Assembly (NCBI GenBank): GCA_016870275.1
Contig: VGBZ01000009.1
Location: forward strand, 1-64,000
Direction: 5' to 3'
Length of the DNA stretch: 64,000 nt
From: Actinomycetota bacterium
GTDB lineage: Bacteria > Actinomycetota > Acidimicrobiia > Acidimicrobiales > Microtrichaceae
The translations under genes were made by a program, and so were the position numbers. Below, piece after piece: positions 1 to 8,438 of this stretch; the stretch's first letter is position 1, and every line of letters starts with the position of its first letter. The notes under the pieces were generated by a model, which ran no database searches, was not told where the DNA came from, and saw only the letters and a list, made by a program, of their open reading frames with translations.

Positions 1-419
1 CCACTGCCGCACTCCTCACCTGCGACGCCACCCACCGCGTCCTCGTCGAGACCTTCACCGGCGAGACCCTCGCCCTCGGCCGAACCCAACGACTCGCCAC
101 CCCCGCCCAACGCCGAGCCGCCCTCCACCGCTACGGCGGCTGCTGCTTCCCCGGCTGCGACACCCCACCCAACTGGGTCGAACTCCACCACACCCCCAAC
201 TGGGACCACGGCGGCACTACCGACCTCCCCCACCTCGCACCCCTCTGCCGCCACCACCACGGACTCATCCACCAACCCCACTGGAACCTCGAACCCCACC
301 CCCACCACGGCTTCACCATCACCACACCCACCGGCAAACAACTGAACGCTCAACAACACGGCCGAACGACCGACCCCCCACACGGCCCCGGTGAGAGCCC
401 CGGACAGCTCAGATCGTGA
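1..419 (+). CDS. HNH endonuclease / DUF222 (13E12-type) protein, C-terminal part
   Basis: The reading frame is open from base 3 to a TGA at 417-419, so the 5' end lies outside the window; 138 residues are visible. The visible part holds an HNH nuclease core: a CCFPGCD knuckle, then WVELHH, a WDHGGTTDL stretch and LCRHHHGLIH, which is the layout of the DUF222/HNH proteins found in many copies in actinobacterial genomes. The tail is rich in His, Pro and Thr and looks degenerate. Codon use is extreme, with almost every third base C and long runs of CCC/ACC, unlike the genes that follow. The last 11 bases overlap the 3' end of the convergent LLM gene. Such proteins are presumed DNA endonucleases; the biological target is unknown. 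Confidence 0.75.
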   Translation, partial: TAALLTCDATHRVLVETFTGETLALGRTQRLATPAQRRAALHRYGGCCFPGCDTPPNWVELHHTPNWDHGGTTDLPHLAPLCRHHHGLIHQPHWNLEPHPHHGFTITTPTGKQLNAQQHGRTTDPPHGPGESPGQLRS

Positions 420-1467
420 CGTCCCGCAACGCCGGCAGGACGTGGCGCCCCACGAGCTCGCACTCCGCCAGGTGCGGGTAGCCCGACAGGATGAACACCT
501 CCACGCCGAGCTCCTGGTAGCGGCGCATCTTGGCGACCACCTGGTCCGGGTCGCCGACGATCGCTGCGCCGGCGCCCGAGCGCGCCCGGCCGATGCCGGT
601 CCACAGCGCCTCCTCCACGAACCCCTCGTCGTCAGAGCCCTCGCGCAGCTCGGCCTGACGGCGCACGCCCGCCGAGGTGCTGTCGAGCGACGCCCCGCGG
701 ATGCGGTCGCCCTCGGCGGCGTCGAGCGTCGCGAGCAGGTGGCGCGCTGCGGCGCGCGCGTCGGCCTCGGTCTCCCGGACGATCACGTGACAGCGGAACC
801 CGTACCGCAGCTGCCGACCGTGGACTGCGGCGCGGCGGTTCATGTCGGCGACCAGCTCGGCCACGGCCGACTCGGTGTCGGGCCAGGTGAGGAACACATC
901 TGCGTGTTCCGCAGCCACACGTCGCGCCGGTTCGGAGTGCCCGCCGAAGTACAACGGCGGACAGCTGCCCGAGACCGTGCCGATACGGGGCGGTTCGAGC
1001 TCCAGGTCGAAGAACTCGCCGTGGTGCTCGACGGGCCGACGGTCCAACAGGGTCCGCAGGATCGCCATGACCTCTGCGGTGCGGCGGTAGCGGGGCTCGG
1101 AGTCGAGCGGAGCGCCGGGGAGGTCGGAGGAGATGATGTTGATGGTCAGCCCGCCGTCGAGCATCTGATCGAGCGTGGCGAGCTGGCGGGCGAGCTGTGG
1201 GGGCCACATCTCGGCGCACCGCACCGCTGTCAGGAGCTTCATGCGGCCCCGGACGTCCGGGGCGATGCCGCCGGCGAAGACGAGCGTGTCGATCCCGAGC
1301 TGGTAGCCCGACGGCAGCAGGATGTTGTCGAAGCCTTGATCGACCGCACACCGAACGATGTCGCCGCAGTGCTCGAACGAGCTGAGCAGGTGCGGTGCTG
1401 GAACACCGAGTTGCTCGGTGTCGTCGTCGCACAGAGCGCCGAACCAGGCGACCTCGAGACCGCTCAC
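409..1467 (-). CDS. LLM-class flavin-dependent monooxygenase (SsuD-like)
   Basis: A protein of 352 residues with a luciferase-like TIM-barrel signature: N-terminal VAWFGAL, a GYQLGIDTLVFAGG stretch, TINIISSDLPG, and PPLYFGGHSEPA in the middle. The overall pattern resembles FMNH2-dependent alkanesulfonate monooxygenases, which release sulfite from organosulfonates, but the substrate cannot be read from sequence. I chose the GTG at 1467 because it overlaps the stop of the aldo/keto reductase in a GTGA arrangement (translational coupling); the open frame extends 126 codons further upstream, but that part is antisense-like Arg-rich sequence inside the reductase gene. It shares an operon with the reductase and converges on the HNH gene. 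Confidence 0.82.
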   Translation of the reverse strand: MSGLEVAWFGALCDDDTEQLGVPAPHLLSSFEHCGDIVRCAVDQGFDNILLPSGYQLGIDTLVFAGGIAPDVRGRMKLLTAVRCAEMWPPQLARQLATLDQMLDGGLTINIISSDLPGAPLDSEPRYRRTAEVMAILRTLLDRRPVEHHGEFFDLELEPPRIGTVSGSCPPLYFGGHSEPARRVAAEHADVFLTWPDTESAVAELVADMNRRAAVHGRQLRYGFRCHVIVRETEADARAAARHLLATLDAAEGDRIRGASLDSTSAGVRRQAELREGSDDEGFVEEALWTGIGRARSGAGAAIVGDPDQVVAKMRRYQELGVEVFILSGYPHLAECELVGRHVLPALRDVTI

Positions 1468-2339
1468 GGCAGACGTTTCCCGGTGCCCGACTGGTACAGC
1501 TCGTACCAGTCGGACCGTTCCAGCCGGACGTCGAGCGCAACGGCAGCGGCGCGGATGCGCTCGACGCGCTGCGTCCCTAGGATCGGCACGGGCCGGGCCG
1601 GGTGCGCGAGCACGAACGCTAGCGCCACCGTCGGTGCGTCCACTCCGTGACGCTCGCCCACCCTGGTGAGCGCTGCGACCACCGGGTCGTCGTCGGCACC
1701 GATCCGACCCCCACCCAGCGGCGACCACGCCAGGGCGAGCGTCCCGAGCTCCAGGCACTGGTCGAAGGTTCCGTCGCGCACGGGGTCGCTGTGCCAGACG
1801 CTGAACTCGGGCTGGGTGCTCACGAGCGACAGCCCCGGACGGCACTCGGCGAGCGCGTGCTGCAGCAACGAGAACTGCGACGGGGTCACGTTGGACACGC
1901 CGAGCGCACCCACCAGACCGCGATCGATCAGGTCGACGAGCGCCTCGGCCACTGCTTCGGGTGGGGTGAGCACGTCAGGTCGGTGCAACTGGTACAGGTC
2001 GACGGCGTCGACGCCGAGGCGGCGCAGCGAGTCCTCGCACGCCTGCCGCAGATACTCCGGGCTCCAGTCGTAGGGCACGCCGGGGCGGATGCCGCCCTTG
2101 GTTGCGAGCACCATCTGGTCACGCAACCCGGGTTGGGCAGCGAGGACCCTACCGAGCAACTCCTCGGCCTCCCCGAAGCCCGACGTCCCGTTGAAACCGT
2201 AGATGTCGGCGGTGTCGATAAGGGAGAAGCCGACCTCGAGCGCCGCAGAGATGAGCGCCTCCGCAGCGGCGAGGGTGTTGCCGGCGAACCTCCAACAGCC
2301 GAAGGAGATCGGGCCGATTCCAGATGCCAGGTCGCTCAC
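1464..2339 (-). CDS. Aldo/keto reductase
   Basis: A 291-residue NADPH-dependent aldo/keto reductase. The catalytic tetrad is visible: D42 and Y47 in IDTADIYGF, K81 in LATKGG and H119 in LYQLHRPD. VSNVTPSQF and the late PILGTQRVERI segment match the cofactor end of the barrel. It is closest in style to the YdhF-type open-chain oxidoreductases. The start is a GTG; a TATGGT hexamer lies 8 nt upstream on this strand, so the leader is at most very short. It is divergent from the Gfo/Idh gene with a 23-base gap and is followed directly by the LLM monooxygenase, suggesting a joint role in catabolism of a carbonyl- or sulfur-containing compound. Confidence 0.85.
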   Translation of the reverse strand: MSDLASGIGPISFGCWRFAGNTLAAAEALISAALEVGFSLIDTADIYGFNGTSGFGEAEELLGRVLAAQPGLRDQMVLATKGGIRPGVPYDWSPEYLRQACEDSLRRLGVDAVDLYQLHRPDVLTPPEAVAEALVDLIDRGLVGALGVSNVTPSQFSLLQHALAECRPGLSLVSTQPEFSVWHSDPVRDGTFDQCLELGTLALAWSPLGGGRIGADDDPVVAALTRVGERHGVDAPTVALAFVLAHPARPVPILGTQRVERIRAAAVALDVRLERSDWYELYQSGTGKRLP

Positions 2340-2362
2340 CGGTCCGCACCATACTCAGGCCC

Positions 2363-3499
2363 ATGACCGGACCCGGCTCGGACGAAATCCGCTACGGATT
2401 CATCGGCGTCGGGATGATGGGCCAAGAGCACGTGCGCAACGTGGTGGCCCTCCCAGCCGCCACGGTTGTGGCCATCGCCGACCCGTACGGCCCGAGCATC
2501 GAACAGACCCGCCAGGTCCTCACCGAGACCGGGGAGGAGCCCGTCCCCGCCTACACCGACGTCGCAGAGATGCTGGAGCGGGAGTCGCTCGACGCCGTGG
2601 TCGTCTCCACGCCGAACCACACCCACCACGACCTGCTCGAAGCGCTTTGGGGAACGGGGCTGCACCTGATGGTGGAGAAACCGCTGTGCACGACCGTCGA
2701 GGACTCCGTCGCCGTGCGAGCGGCCGCCCAGCAGCACGATGGCATCGTGTGGATCGGCCTCGAGTACCGCTACATGCCGGCGGTTCAGCAGTTCCTCGCA
2801 GCGGCGCAGACCCCCGGCGTCGGCCGTGTGCACATGGTCGCCATCCGTGAACATCGCTATCCGTTCCTCGAGAAGGTCGGCGACTGGAACCGCTTCAACG
2901 CCAACACCGGCGGCACGCTCGTGGAGAAGTGCTGCCACTTCTTCGACCTGATGCGTCAGACTCTCCCGGGCGCCCGACCGATCCGGGTCTTCGCCTCCGG
3001 CGGCCACGACGTCAACCACCTCGACGAGGTCTACGACGCCGGCGTCCCCGACATCCTCGACAATGCGTTCGTGATCGTCGACTTCGACGACGGCGCCCGC
3101 GCCCTGCTCGACCTGTCGATGTTCGCCGAGGGCTCGGCCTACGAGCAGGAACTCGTCGCCGTGGGTGACGCCGGCAAGGTCGAGGCGCACCTGCCGGGGT
3201 TCATGGAGCTCGTGCGGGGTCGCCCGGCGCGACTCGTCGTCGGCTCACGTGGACCGGACTGGCCGGTCACGGAGACCGAGCTCGACGAGGACGACCAGAT
3301 CCGCCACTCCGGCGGTCACCACGGTGCGAGCTACCTCGAGCACGTCGACTTCTGCGCTGCGATCCGCGCCGGCGAAGCGGCAAAGGTCACCGTCGATGAC
3401 GGCGTGTGGTCGGTGGCCATGGGCGCAGCGGCGCACCGTTCCATCGACGAGGGACGCCCGGTGCTGCTCTCGGAGATGGGACTGCCCGAGGATCTCTGA
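2363..3499 (+). CDS. Gfo/Idh/MocA-family oxidoreductase
   Basis: A 378-residue NAD(P)-dependent dehydrogenase of the glucose-fructose oxidoreductase/inositol dehydrogenase family. The N-terminal Rossmann motif GFIGVGMMGQEH and the EKPLCT motif (catalytic Lys-Pro) are present, followed by the C-terminal alpha/beta domain with NTGGTLVEKCCHFFD. The ATG at 2363 is preferred over an in-frame start 13 codons upstream, which lies inside the divergent reductase; the Rossmann strand then begins after nine residues, as is usual. The family oxidises or reduces sugars, inositols and related polyols. The substrate is unknown. It converges on the amidohydrolase with a gap of five bases. Confidence 0.85.
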   Translation: MTGPGSDEIRYGFIGVGMMGQEHVRNVVALPAATVVAIADPYGPSIEQTRQVLTETGEEPVPAYTDVAEMLERESLDAVVVSTPNHTHHDLLEALWGTGLHLMVEKPLCTTVEDSVAVRAAAQQHDGIVWIGLEYRYMPAVQQFLAAAQTPGVGRVHMVAIREHRYPFLEKVGDWNRFNANTGGTLVEKCCHFFDLMRQTLPGARPIRVFASGGHDVNHLDEVYDAGVPDILDNAFVIVDFDDGARALLDLSMFAEGSAYEQELVAVGDAGKVEAHLPGFMELVRGRPARLVVGSRGPDWPVTETELDEDDQIRHSGGHHGASYLEHVDFCAAIRAGEAAKVTVDDGVWSVAMGAAAHRSIDEGRPVLLSEMGLPEDL

Positions 3500-3504
3500 C
3501 CGGC

Positions 3505-4371
3505 TCAGGTGATCTTGAGGACCTTGGCTGCGTTGTGGCGCAGGAACTTGGGCCAGACCTCGTCGCGGAGCGGGACGTCGGGAAGCTCGGTGAAGATCCG
3601 CTCGAGCGTGAGGCCCATCGGGAAGTACCCCGCGTACATCACCTTGTCGGCGCCACGGGTGTTGGCGTAGTCGATGATCGCCCGTGGGTAGTACTTCGGT
3701 GCGAACGCCGATGTGGAGTAGTAGAGGTTGGGCCACTTGAGCATCAGCTTGACGGCGAGGTCCTCCCACGGTTCAGCCCCGTGACGCATGACGATCGTGA
3801 GCTCCGGGAAGAACCAGCAGACCTCGTCGAGCAACTCGACCTTCTGACACGTCATCGGCACACGGGGACCGGGCACGCCGACGCACATGAAGATGGGGAT
3901 GTCGAGCTCGCAGCACCGTGAGTAGATCGGATACCAACGCTTGTCATTGATGGGCACCTGCGGGTTGCAGCCGGCGGGGAACCCCACGACAGCGCGGAGG
4001 TCCAGGGTCTCGTGGGCCCGCACGATCTGCTCGACCGCTCGGGTGCCGTCGTTGGGATCAACGCCGATCGAGGCCAGGAAGCGGTCGGGGTGCGCCGTCA
4101 GCGCCGAACTCTGCGAGCCCCCACCCGCACCGATCAGCGCCCGCTCGATCCCGTAGTGATCCATGAGGGCGATCGTGTGGGCCACGGGGTCGTCGATGTC
4201 GCGTGCCGCCTTGGGAACGTCCTTGAACATGTACTCGACGGGGAAGTCGAACTTCTCGGTGGAGTCACGGTCCCGGAGTTGCGGACCGAGGAACTCGTAG
4301 ACCTTCCGCAGATCAGCGAACGGCAGGTCCAACATGGTGTCGATGATCCCGATCCCCGACGGCATGGCCAC
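3505..4371 (-). CDS. Amidohydrolase family 2 (ACMSD-like) protein
   Basis: A 288-residue TIM-barrel amidohydrolase of the 2-amino-3-carboxymuconate semialdehyde decarboxylase superfamily. Visible family features are the PDRFLASIGVDPNDG strand, AVVGFPAGCNPQ, the VMRHGAEPWED segment carrying the barrel His, and the terminal DKVMYAGYFPMG-FLRHNAAKVLKI. The usual N-terminal HxH metal motif is not evident: the start reads GIGIIDTMLDLPF, so metal binding may differ. The GTG at 4371 is chosen because a TACCCT -10 hexamer ends exactly 6 nt upstream, consistent with leaderless transcription; an ATG six bases further in is the alternative. Family members decarboxylate or hydrolyse small aromatic or acyl substrates. 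Confidence 0.8.
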   Translation of the reverse strand: MAMPSGIGIIDTMLDLPFADLRKVYEFLGPQLRDRDSTEKFDFPVEYMFKDVPKAARDIDDPVAHTIALMDHYGIERALIGAGGGSQSSALTAHPDRFLASIGVDPNDGTRAVEQIVRAHETLDLRAVVGFPAGCNPQVPINDKRWYPIYSRCCELDIPIFMCVGVPGPRVPMTCQKVELLDEVCWFFPELTIVMRHGAEPWEDLAVKLMLKWPNLYYSTSAFAPKYYPRAIIDYANTRGADKVMYAGYFPMGLTLERIFTELPDVPLRDEVWPKFLRHNAAKVLKIT

Positions 4372-4377
4372 GCCGGG

Positions 4378-4383
4378 AGGGTA
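4378..4383 (-). promoter_or_regulatory. -10 hexamer TACCCT, leaderless start at 4371
   Basis: TACCCT on the reverse strand is followed by exactly 6 nt and then the GTG of the amidohydrolase. There is no Shine-Dalgarno between them, so transcription probably starts at the start codon. Confidence 0.5.
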
Positions 4384-4408
4384 CAAGCTGGACTAGAACA
4401 GGCTCCTC

Positions 4409-6007
4409 ATGGGGGCCGATCGACAGAAGCCCAATGTCCTGCTCGTCACGCTCGATCAGTTCCGCGCCGAGTGCATCGGAGTGGCCGGACACCCCCTCGT
4501 CCGGACACCGACGCTCGACCGGCTGTCGCGCGAGGGAGTGCGCTTCAGCCACCACTTCTCCAACTGCGCACCGTGCTCACCCGGTCGGGCGTCACTGCTG
4601 ACGGGACTCTGGCAGATGAACCACCGGGTGACCGAGAACGGCACGCCCCTCGCCGATGATCTCCCGATGCTGGCCCGGTTGCTCAGGGAGATCGGCTACC
4701 GACCGACGCTGTTCGGCTACACCGACACCGCCCTCGATCCGAGGGGTCGGGCACCGGACGATCCGGCGCTGCGCAACTGGGAGGAGGCCCTGCCCGGGTT
4801 CGATGTGGCGCTGATGCTCGACGAACAGATCGAACCGTGGATCGACTGGCTCGCTGAGTCGGGAGTGGTCATCGAGGATCCACCGTGGGGAGCGTACCGA
4901 CAGGCCGACGTGGCGATCCCACCGGGCCGCGGCGCAACCTGGCCGCCGCCCCGACACGACGCCGACCACACCGAGTCGGCGTTCCTGTCGGATCGGGCCA
5001 TCGAGTGGTTCCGCAACCGATCCGAGGATCCGACGCCGTGGTGCGTGCACCTCTCCTACCTCCGGCCCCACCCGCCGTACATCGTTCCGGCCCCGTACAA
5101 CGACATGTACGACCCGGCCGACGTGCCCCCGCCGCACCGTCTGGCGACCCTCGCCGAGCAGGCCGCCGTCCACCCGTTCCTCGAAGGAGCGCTGTCGATC
5201 ATCCCGTCACCTGCGCATCGACTCGACCAGGACCAACTGCGGGCGACCTACTTCGGGATGATCACCGAGGTCGACGCCCAGTTGGGCCGGGTCATCGACG
5301 AACTCGCCGGACTCGGCCAGCTCGACTCGACGATCGTGGTCGTCACGTCCGACCACGGTGAACAACTCGGGGACCACTGGCTCGTGGAGAAGACCGGCTT
5401 CTACGACCCCAGCTATCGCATCCCGCTGATCATTCGTTGGCCGGGGATGCAGGGCCGGCCGGGCCGCGTGGTCGATGCGTTCACCGAGAACGTCGATGTC
5501 CTCCCGACCCTGCTCGACGTCTGCGGCGGCGAGATCCCGACGTTCAGCGACGGAGCGTCGTTGCGTGAGTTCCTCGATCGGGACATCGAGGGCACGGCGG
5601 CCCCGGATCGCTGGAGGCAGGAGGTCATCTTCGAGTACGACTTCCACGACCCGCGCCACACGATGATCGAACAGCTCTACGGCCTCCGTCAGGACGAGTG
5701 CAGCATCTCGGTGATCCGGGACCGGTCGGGCAAGTACGTCCACTTCGGCGGACGGTTCCCGCCGCTGTTGTTCGACCTCGAGTCCGACCCCGGCGAACTC
5801 GACGATCTGGCACCGCTCGCGGCGTCGGATCCGGCCGTCGCCGCCCGCATGCTCGACTACGCCGGTCGGATGCTGAGTCTACGGATGCAACACGCCGACC
5901 CGCGCTTGACGGGGACCCGGATCACGCCCGACGGGCCAGTGGTCCGTCCGGACCCACCGCGACCTGCCATCGAACGCCGAACCTCATTCGCCCGAGAGGG
6001 AGCCTGA
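4409..6007 (+). CDS. Type I sulfatase / phosphonate monoester hydrolase family
   Basis: A 532-residue alkaline-phosphatase-superfamily hydrolase. The formylglycine signature is present as C56-S-P-G-R60 followed by ASLLTG, so the active-site Cys would have to be oxidised by a formylglycine-generating enzyme, which is not encoded in this window. The N-terminal NVLLVTLDQFRAE strand supplies a metal Asp and VVVTSDHGEQLGDH supplies the second metal site. Length and the C-terminal DLESDPGELDDLA element are typical. There is no signal peptide, so it would act in the cytoplasm on a sulfate or phosphonate ester. The downstream kinase-like gene begins one base after the stop, so the two form an operon. 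A TAGAAC hexamer lies 9 nt before the ATG. Confidence 0.85.
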   Translation: MGADRQKPNVLLVTLDQFRAECIGVAGHPLVRTPTLDRLSREGVRFSHHFSNCAPCSPGRASLLTGLWQMNHRVTENGTPLADDLPMLARLLREIGYRPTLFGYTDTALDPRGRAPDDPALRNWEEALPGFDVALMLDEQIEPWIDWLAESGVVIEDPPWGAYRQADVAIPPGRGATWPPPRHDADHTESAFLSDRAIEWFRNRSEDPTPWCVHLSYLRPHPPYIVPAPYNDMYDPADVPPPHRLATLAEQAAVHPFLEGALSIIPSPAHRLDQDQLRATYFGMITEVDAQLGRVIDELAGLGQLDSTIVVVTSDHGEQLGDHWLVEKTGFYDPSYRIPLIIRWPGMQGRPGRVVDAFTENVDVLPTLLDVCGGEIPTFSDGASLREFLDRDIEGTAAPDRWRQEVIFEYDFHDPRHTMIEQLYGLRQDECSISVIRDRSGKYVHFGGRFPPLLFDLESDPGELDDLAPLAASDPAVAARMLDYAGRMLSLRMQHADPRLTGTRITPDGPVVRPDPPRPAIERRTSFAREGA

Positions 6008-6008
6008 C

Positions 6009-7085
6009 ATGCCGAGCAGCACCGGATTCGTAGCCGATCGATTCGCCGAAGGTCTGGACCGATGGTTGCGTGAGGGTTGCGGGCTCACCGACGTGGGCGT
6101 TGCGCTGGAGGACGCACCCGCAGCCACCGGGCACTCATCGGAGACGGTGCTGTTCGATGCCACCTGGACCGCTGACGGTGGACCGACACACCGCCGGCTG
6201 GTCCTGCGGACCGCACCGACGGGCCACACCGTGTTCCCCACCTACGATCTCCGTCTGCAACACAGCGTGATGGAGCGCGTCGCTGCGACCGGTGCGGTAC
6301 CCATCCCGAACCTGTTCGGGTTCACCGAGGACGTCGAGTGGATCGGCTCACCGTTCATCGTGATGGACCGGGTCGACGGTCAGGTGCCGCCGGATCGACT
6401 CCCGTACACCATGGAGGGTTGGCTGCTCGCCGAGACACCAGAGTTCCAGCGGCGAGTGCAGACGTCCGGACTCGAGACCATCGCCGCCGTGCACGCCATC
6501 GACTGGCGGGCCGCTGGCCTCGACGTGGCGGACGCACCGGAGTACGGAACGACTGGACTCGACCAACAACTCGGGTTCTACGAGTACTTCCTAGAGTGGG
6601 GACGGGGAGACCATCCACAGCCCCGCCTGCACCAGGTGGCGGCGTGGCTCCGACACCACCGTCCGGACCCCGAGCCCGACCCGGTGCTCAACTGGGGCGA
6701 CGCCCGGATCGGCAACATCATCTTCGTGAACGGATCGCCGGCGGCGGTGCTGGACTGGGAGATGGTGACCCTCGGACCACCGCAGGTCGATCTGGCGTGG
6801 TCGCTGCTGCTCGAGCGGTTCTTCACCGTCGAACTCGGGGTCCCGCAGCTCCCCGGGTTCCTCGATCACGACGCTGCCGTGGCCCACTACGAGTCGGTAA
6901 CCCACAGCAGCGTCGGCGATCTCACCTGGTACACAATCTGGGCGGCGTACCGCTACGCGGTCGTCATGATGCGGATCTGCCAGGCCGCTGCCCTCGACGG
7001 AGTCGACATGGGCCAGACCGAGGACGACAATCTGGCGCTCGCCATGTTGAACAACCTTCTCGCCGAGAACGGCCTGATCGACTGA
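6009..7085 (+). CDS. APH-like phosphotransferase family protein
   Basis: A 358-residue protein of the aminoglycoside phosphotransferase/choline kinase fold. The catalytic loop appears as LNWGDARIGNIIF, with Trp replacing the usual His before Gly-Asp, and the metal-binding motif as AVLDWEM. SPFIVMDRVDGQVPP is the hinge region. The same signature occurs in ACAD10-like kinases acting on hydroxyacyl-CoA or related alcohols in catabolic clusters, so a small-molecule kinase is more likely than antibiotic resistance. A strong Shine-Dalgarno, GAGAGGGAG at 5994-6002, lies six bases before the ATG. The gene follows the sulfatase by one base and is presumably cotranscribed with it. Confidence 0.82.
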   Translation: MPSSTGFVADRFAEGLDRWLREGCGLTDVGVALEDAPAATGHSSETVLFDATWTADGGPTHRRLVLRTAPTGHTVFPTYDLRLQHSVMERVAATGAVPIPNLFGFTEDVEWIGSPFIVMDRVDGQVPPDRLPYTMEGWLLAETPEFQRRVQTSGLETIAAVHAIDWRAAGLDVADAPEYGTTGLDQQLGFYEYFLEWGRGDHPQPRLHQVAAWLRHHRPDPEPDPVLNWGDARIGNIIFVNGSPAAVLDWEMVTLGPPQVDLAWSLLLERFFTVELGVPQLPGFLDHDAAVAHYESVTHSSVGDLTWYTIWAAYRYAVVMMRICQAAALDGVDMGQTEDDNLALAMLNNLLAENGLID

Positions 7086-7136
7086 CGGCTCCGCTTCCGG
7101 GGTCCCGGTCGGTCCTACCGTGACCGGCAGCGACCC

Positions 7137-8393
7137 ATGACTGCGATCCTCACCTCCGTGCTCGGCCGCACCCGCACTGCGGGTCGGCGACTGCTCGACC
7201 TGATCGGGCCCACCGGGATCGCGGCGCGCCAGAGTCTGGTGGCGCTGACACTCAACTCGCTGACGAGTCTGGTGGCTGGAGCGGCTCTCGGAGCGATCAC
7301 CGGCACCCTCGAGGCGCTCCCCGGACTCCTGGTGATGGTGCCGGCGGCGATCGGGCTCAGGGGCAACATCGCCGGCTCGCTCGGCAACCGCATCTCGACC
7401 TCGATCCACACCGGCACCTACCGGGCCTCGCTCCGGTCCGATTCGGTCGTCGGTGCGAACCTGGCGGCGGCCGTGGCACTGACCTTCGTCCTGTCCCTCG
7501 GACTGGCCGTCGTCGCCCGACTGGTGGCGACGGCATTCAACGTCGAAGGGGCCATTGGAGTTCTCGACCTGGCGATCGTCTCGGTCGCCGGCGGACTGCT
7601 GGCGAGCGTCGTGGTGATCGGCGCCACCATCGGGTTGACCGCTGTCGGGGTGCGGCGCGGCTGGGACCTCGATGCCCTCGTTGCTCCGACCACGGCGACC
7701 CTCGGGGATGTGGTGACGATCCCGGCGCTGTGGATCGCCACGTTCCTGCTCGGTCACGGTTCCCTGACCACGACGTTCGGCTGGACGCTGATCGCCCTCA
7801 GCGTGGCAGTGTTCGTCTCTGCGCTCCGGGCCCGGGTGGCAGAGATCACCCTCATCATCCGCGAGTCGCTCCCGATCCTGAGCGCTGCGGTCGTGCTCTC
7901 GACGCTCTCCGGTCTGGTGGTCCAGGAACGCATCGGCAGCTTCGCCGCCCTCCCGGCGCTCCTCGTCCTGTTGCCGGCATTCGTGAGCTCTGCAGGCTCG
8001 CTCGGTGGGATCCTGGCGAGCCGGATCGGGACCAACCTCCACCTCGGCCTCGTCGAGCCCACGCTGGTCCCCGGTGTCGAGGCCCGCCGTGACGGCCTGG
8101 CCGTGTTCACCCTGTTCGTCCCGGTGTTCCTCATCAACGCCGTCGGTGCGTGGATCGTGGCCGCGCTCCTCCACCTGGCCTCGCCCGGGATCTGGGAGAT
8201 GGTGCTCTCGTCGCTCATCGGCGGCGCCATGGCAGTGGCGTTCGTGGTCGCCCTGGCGTACTACGGGACGGTGGTGGCCTGGAGATCGGACCTCGACCCG
8301 GACTCCTACGGAATCCCCGTGGTGACGGCGTCGGTGGACCTCGTCGGGGCGATCGCCCTGATCCTCACCCTCGGGTTACTCGGAGTCATCTGA
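7137..8393 (+). CDS. MgtE/SLC41-type divalent cation transporter, duplicated membrane domain
   Basis: A 418-residue integral membrane protein containing two MgtE-type membrane units in tandem. The pore-lining signature appears twice: VPAAIGLRGNIAGSLGNRIS near residues 65-85 and LPAFVSSAGSLGGILASRIG near residues 280-300. There are about ten hydrophobic helices. The cytoplasmic N and CBS domains that gate classical bacterial MgtE are absent, so the architecture resembles eukaryotic SLC41 more than Thermus MgtE. Predicted role: Mg2+ or another divalent cation across the plasma membrane. The decayed corA at 13306-13988 is another Mg2+ transporter gene. A TACCGT hexamer is at 7116-7121, giving a very short leader. 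Confidence 0.83.
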   Translation: MTAILTSVLGRTRTAGRRLLDLIGPTGIAARQSLVALTLNSLTSLVAGAALGAITGTLEALPGLLVMVPAAIGLRGNIAGSLGNRISTSIHTGTYRASLRSDSVVGANLAAAVALTFVLSLGLAVVARLVATAFNVEGAIGVLDLAIVSVAGGLLASVVVIGATIGLTAVGVRRGWDLDALVAPTTATLGDVVTIPALWIATFLLGHGSLTTTFGWTLIALSVAVFVSALRARVAEITLIIRESLPILSAAVVLSTLSGLVVQERIGSFAALPALLVLLPAFVSSAGSLGGILASRIGTNLHLGLVEPTLVPGVEARRDGLAVFTLFVPVFLINAVGAWIVAALLHLASPGIWEMVLSSLIGGAMAVAFVVALAYYGTVVAWRSDLDPDSYGIPVVTASVDLVGAIALILTLGLLGVI

Positions 8394-8438
8394 GGCCCCG
8401 GCGGGACGGCCGACACGTCACGCCGTGCGGCTCGCTGA

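Noticed and set aside
6009-7085. Aminoglycoside resistance gene
   Set aside because: Only the kinase fold is shared; the WGD rather than HGD loop and the catabolic neighbours fit a metabolic kinase.
6591-8174. Reverse-strand open frame of 527 codons across the phosphotransferase and MgtE genes
   Set aside because: Composition is Asp/Arg/Gly-rich without domain motifs; both forward genes are clearly real.
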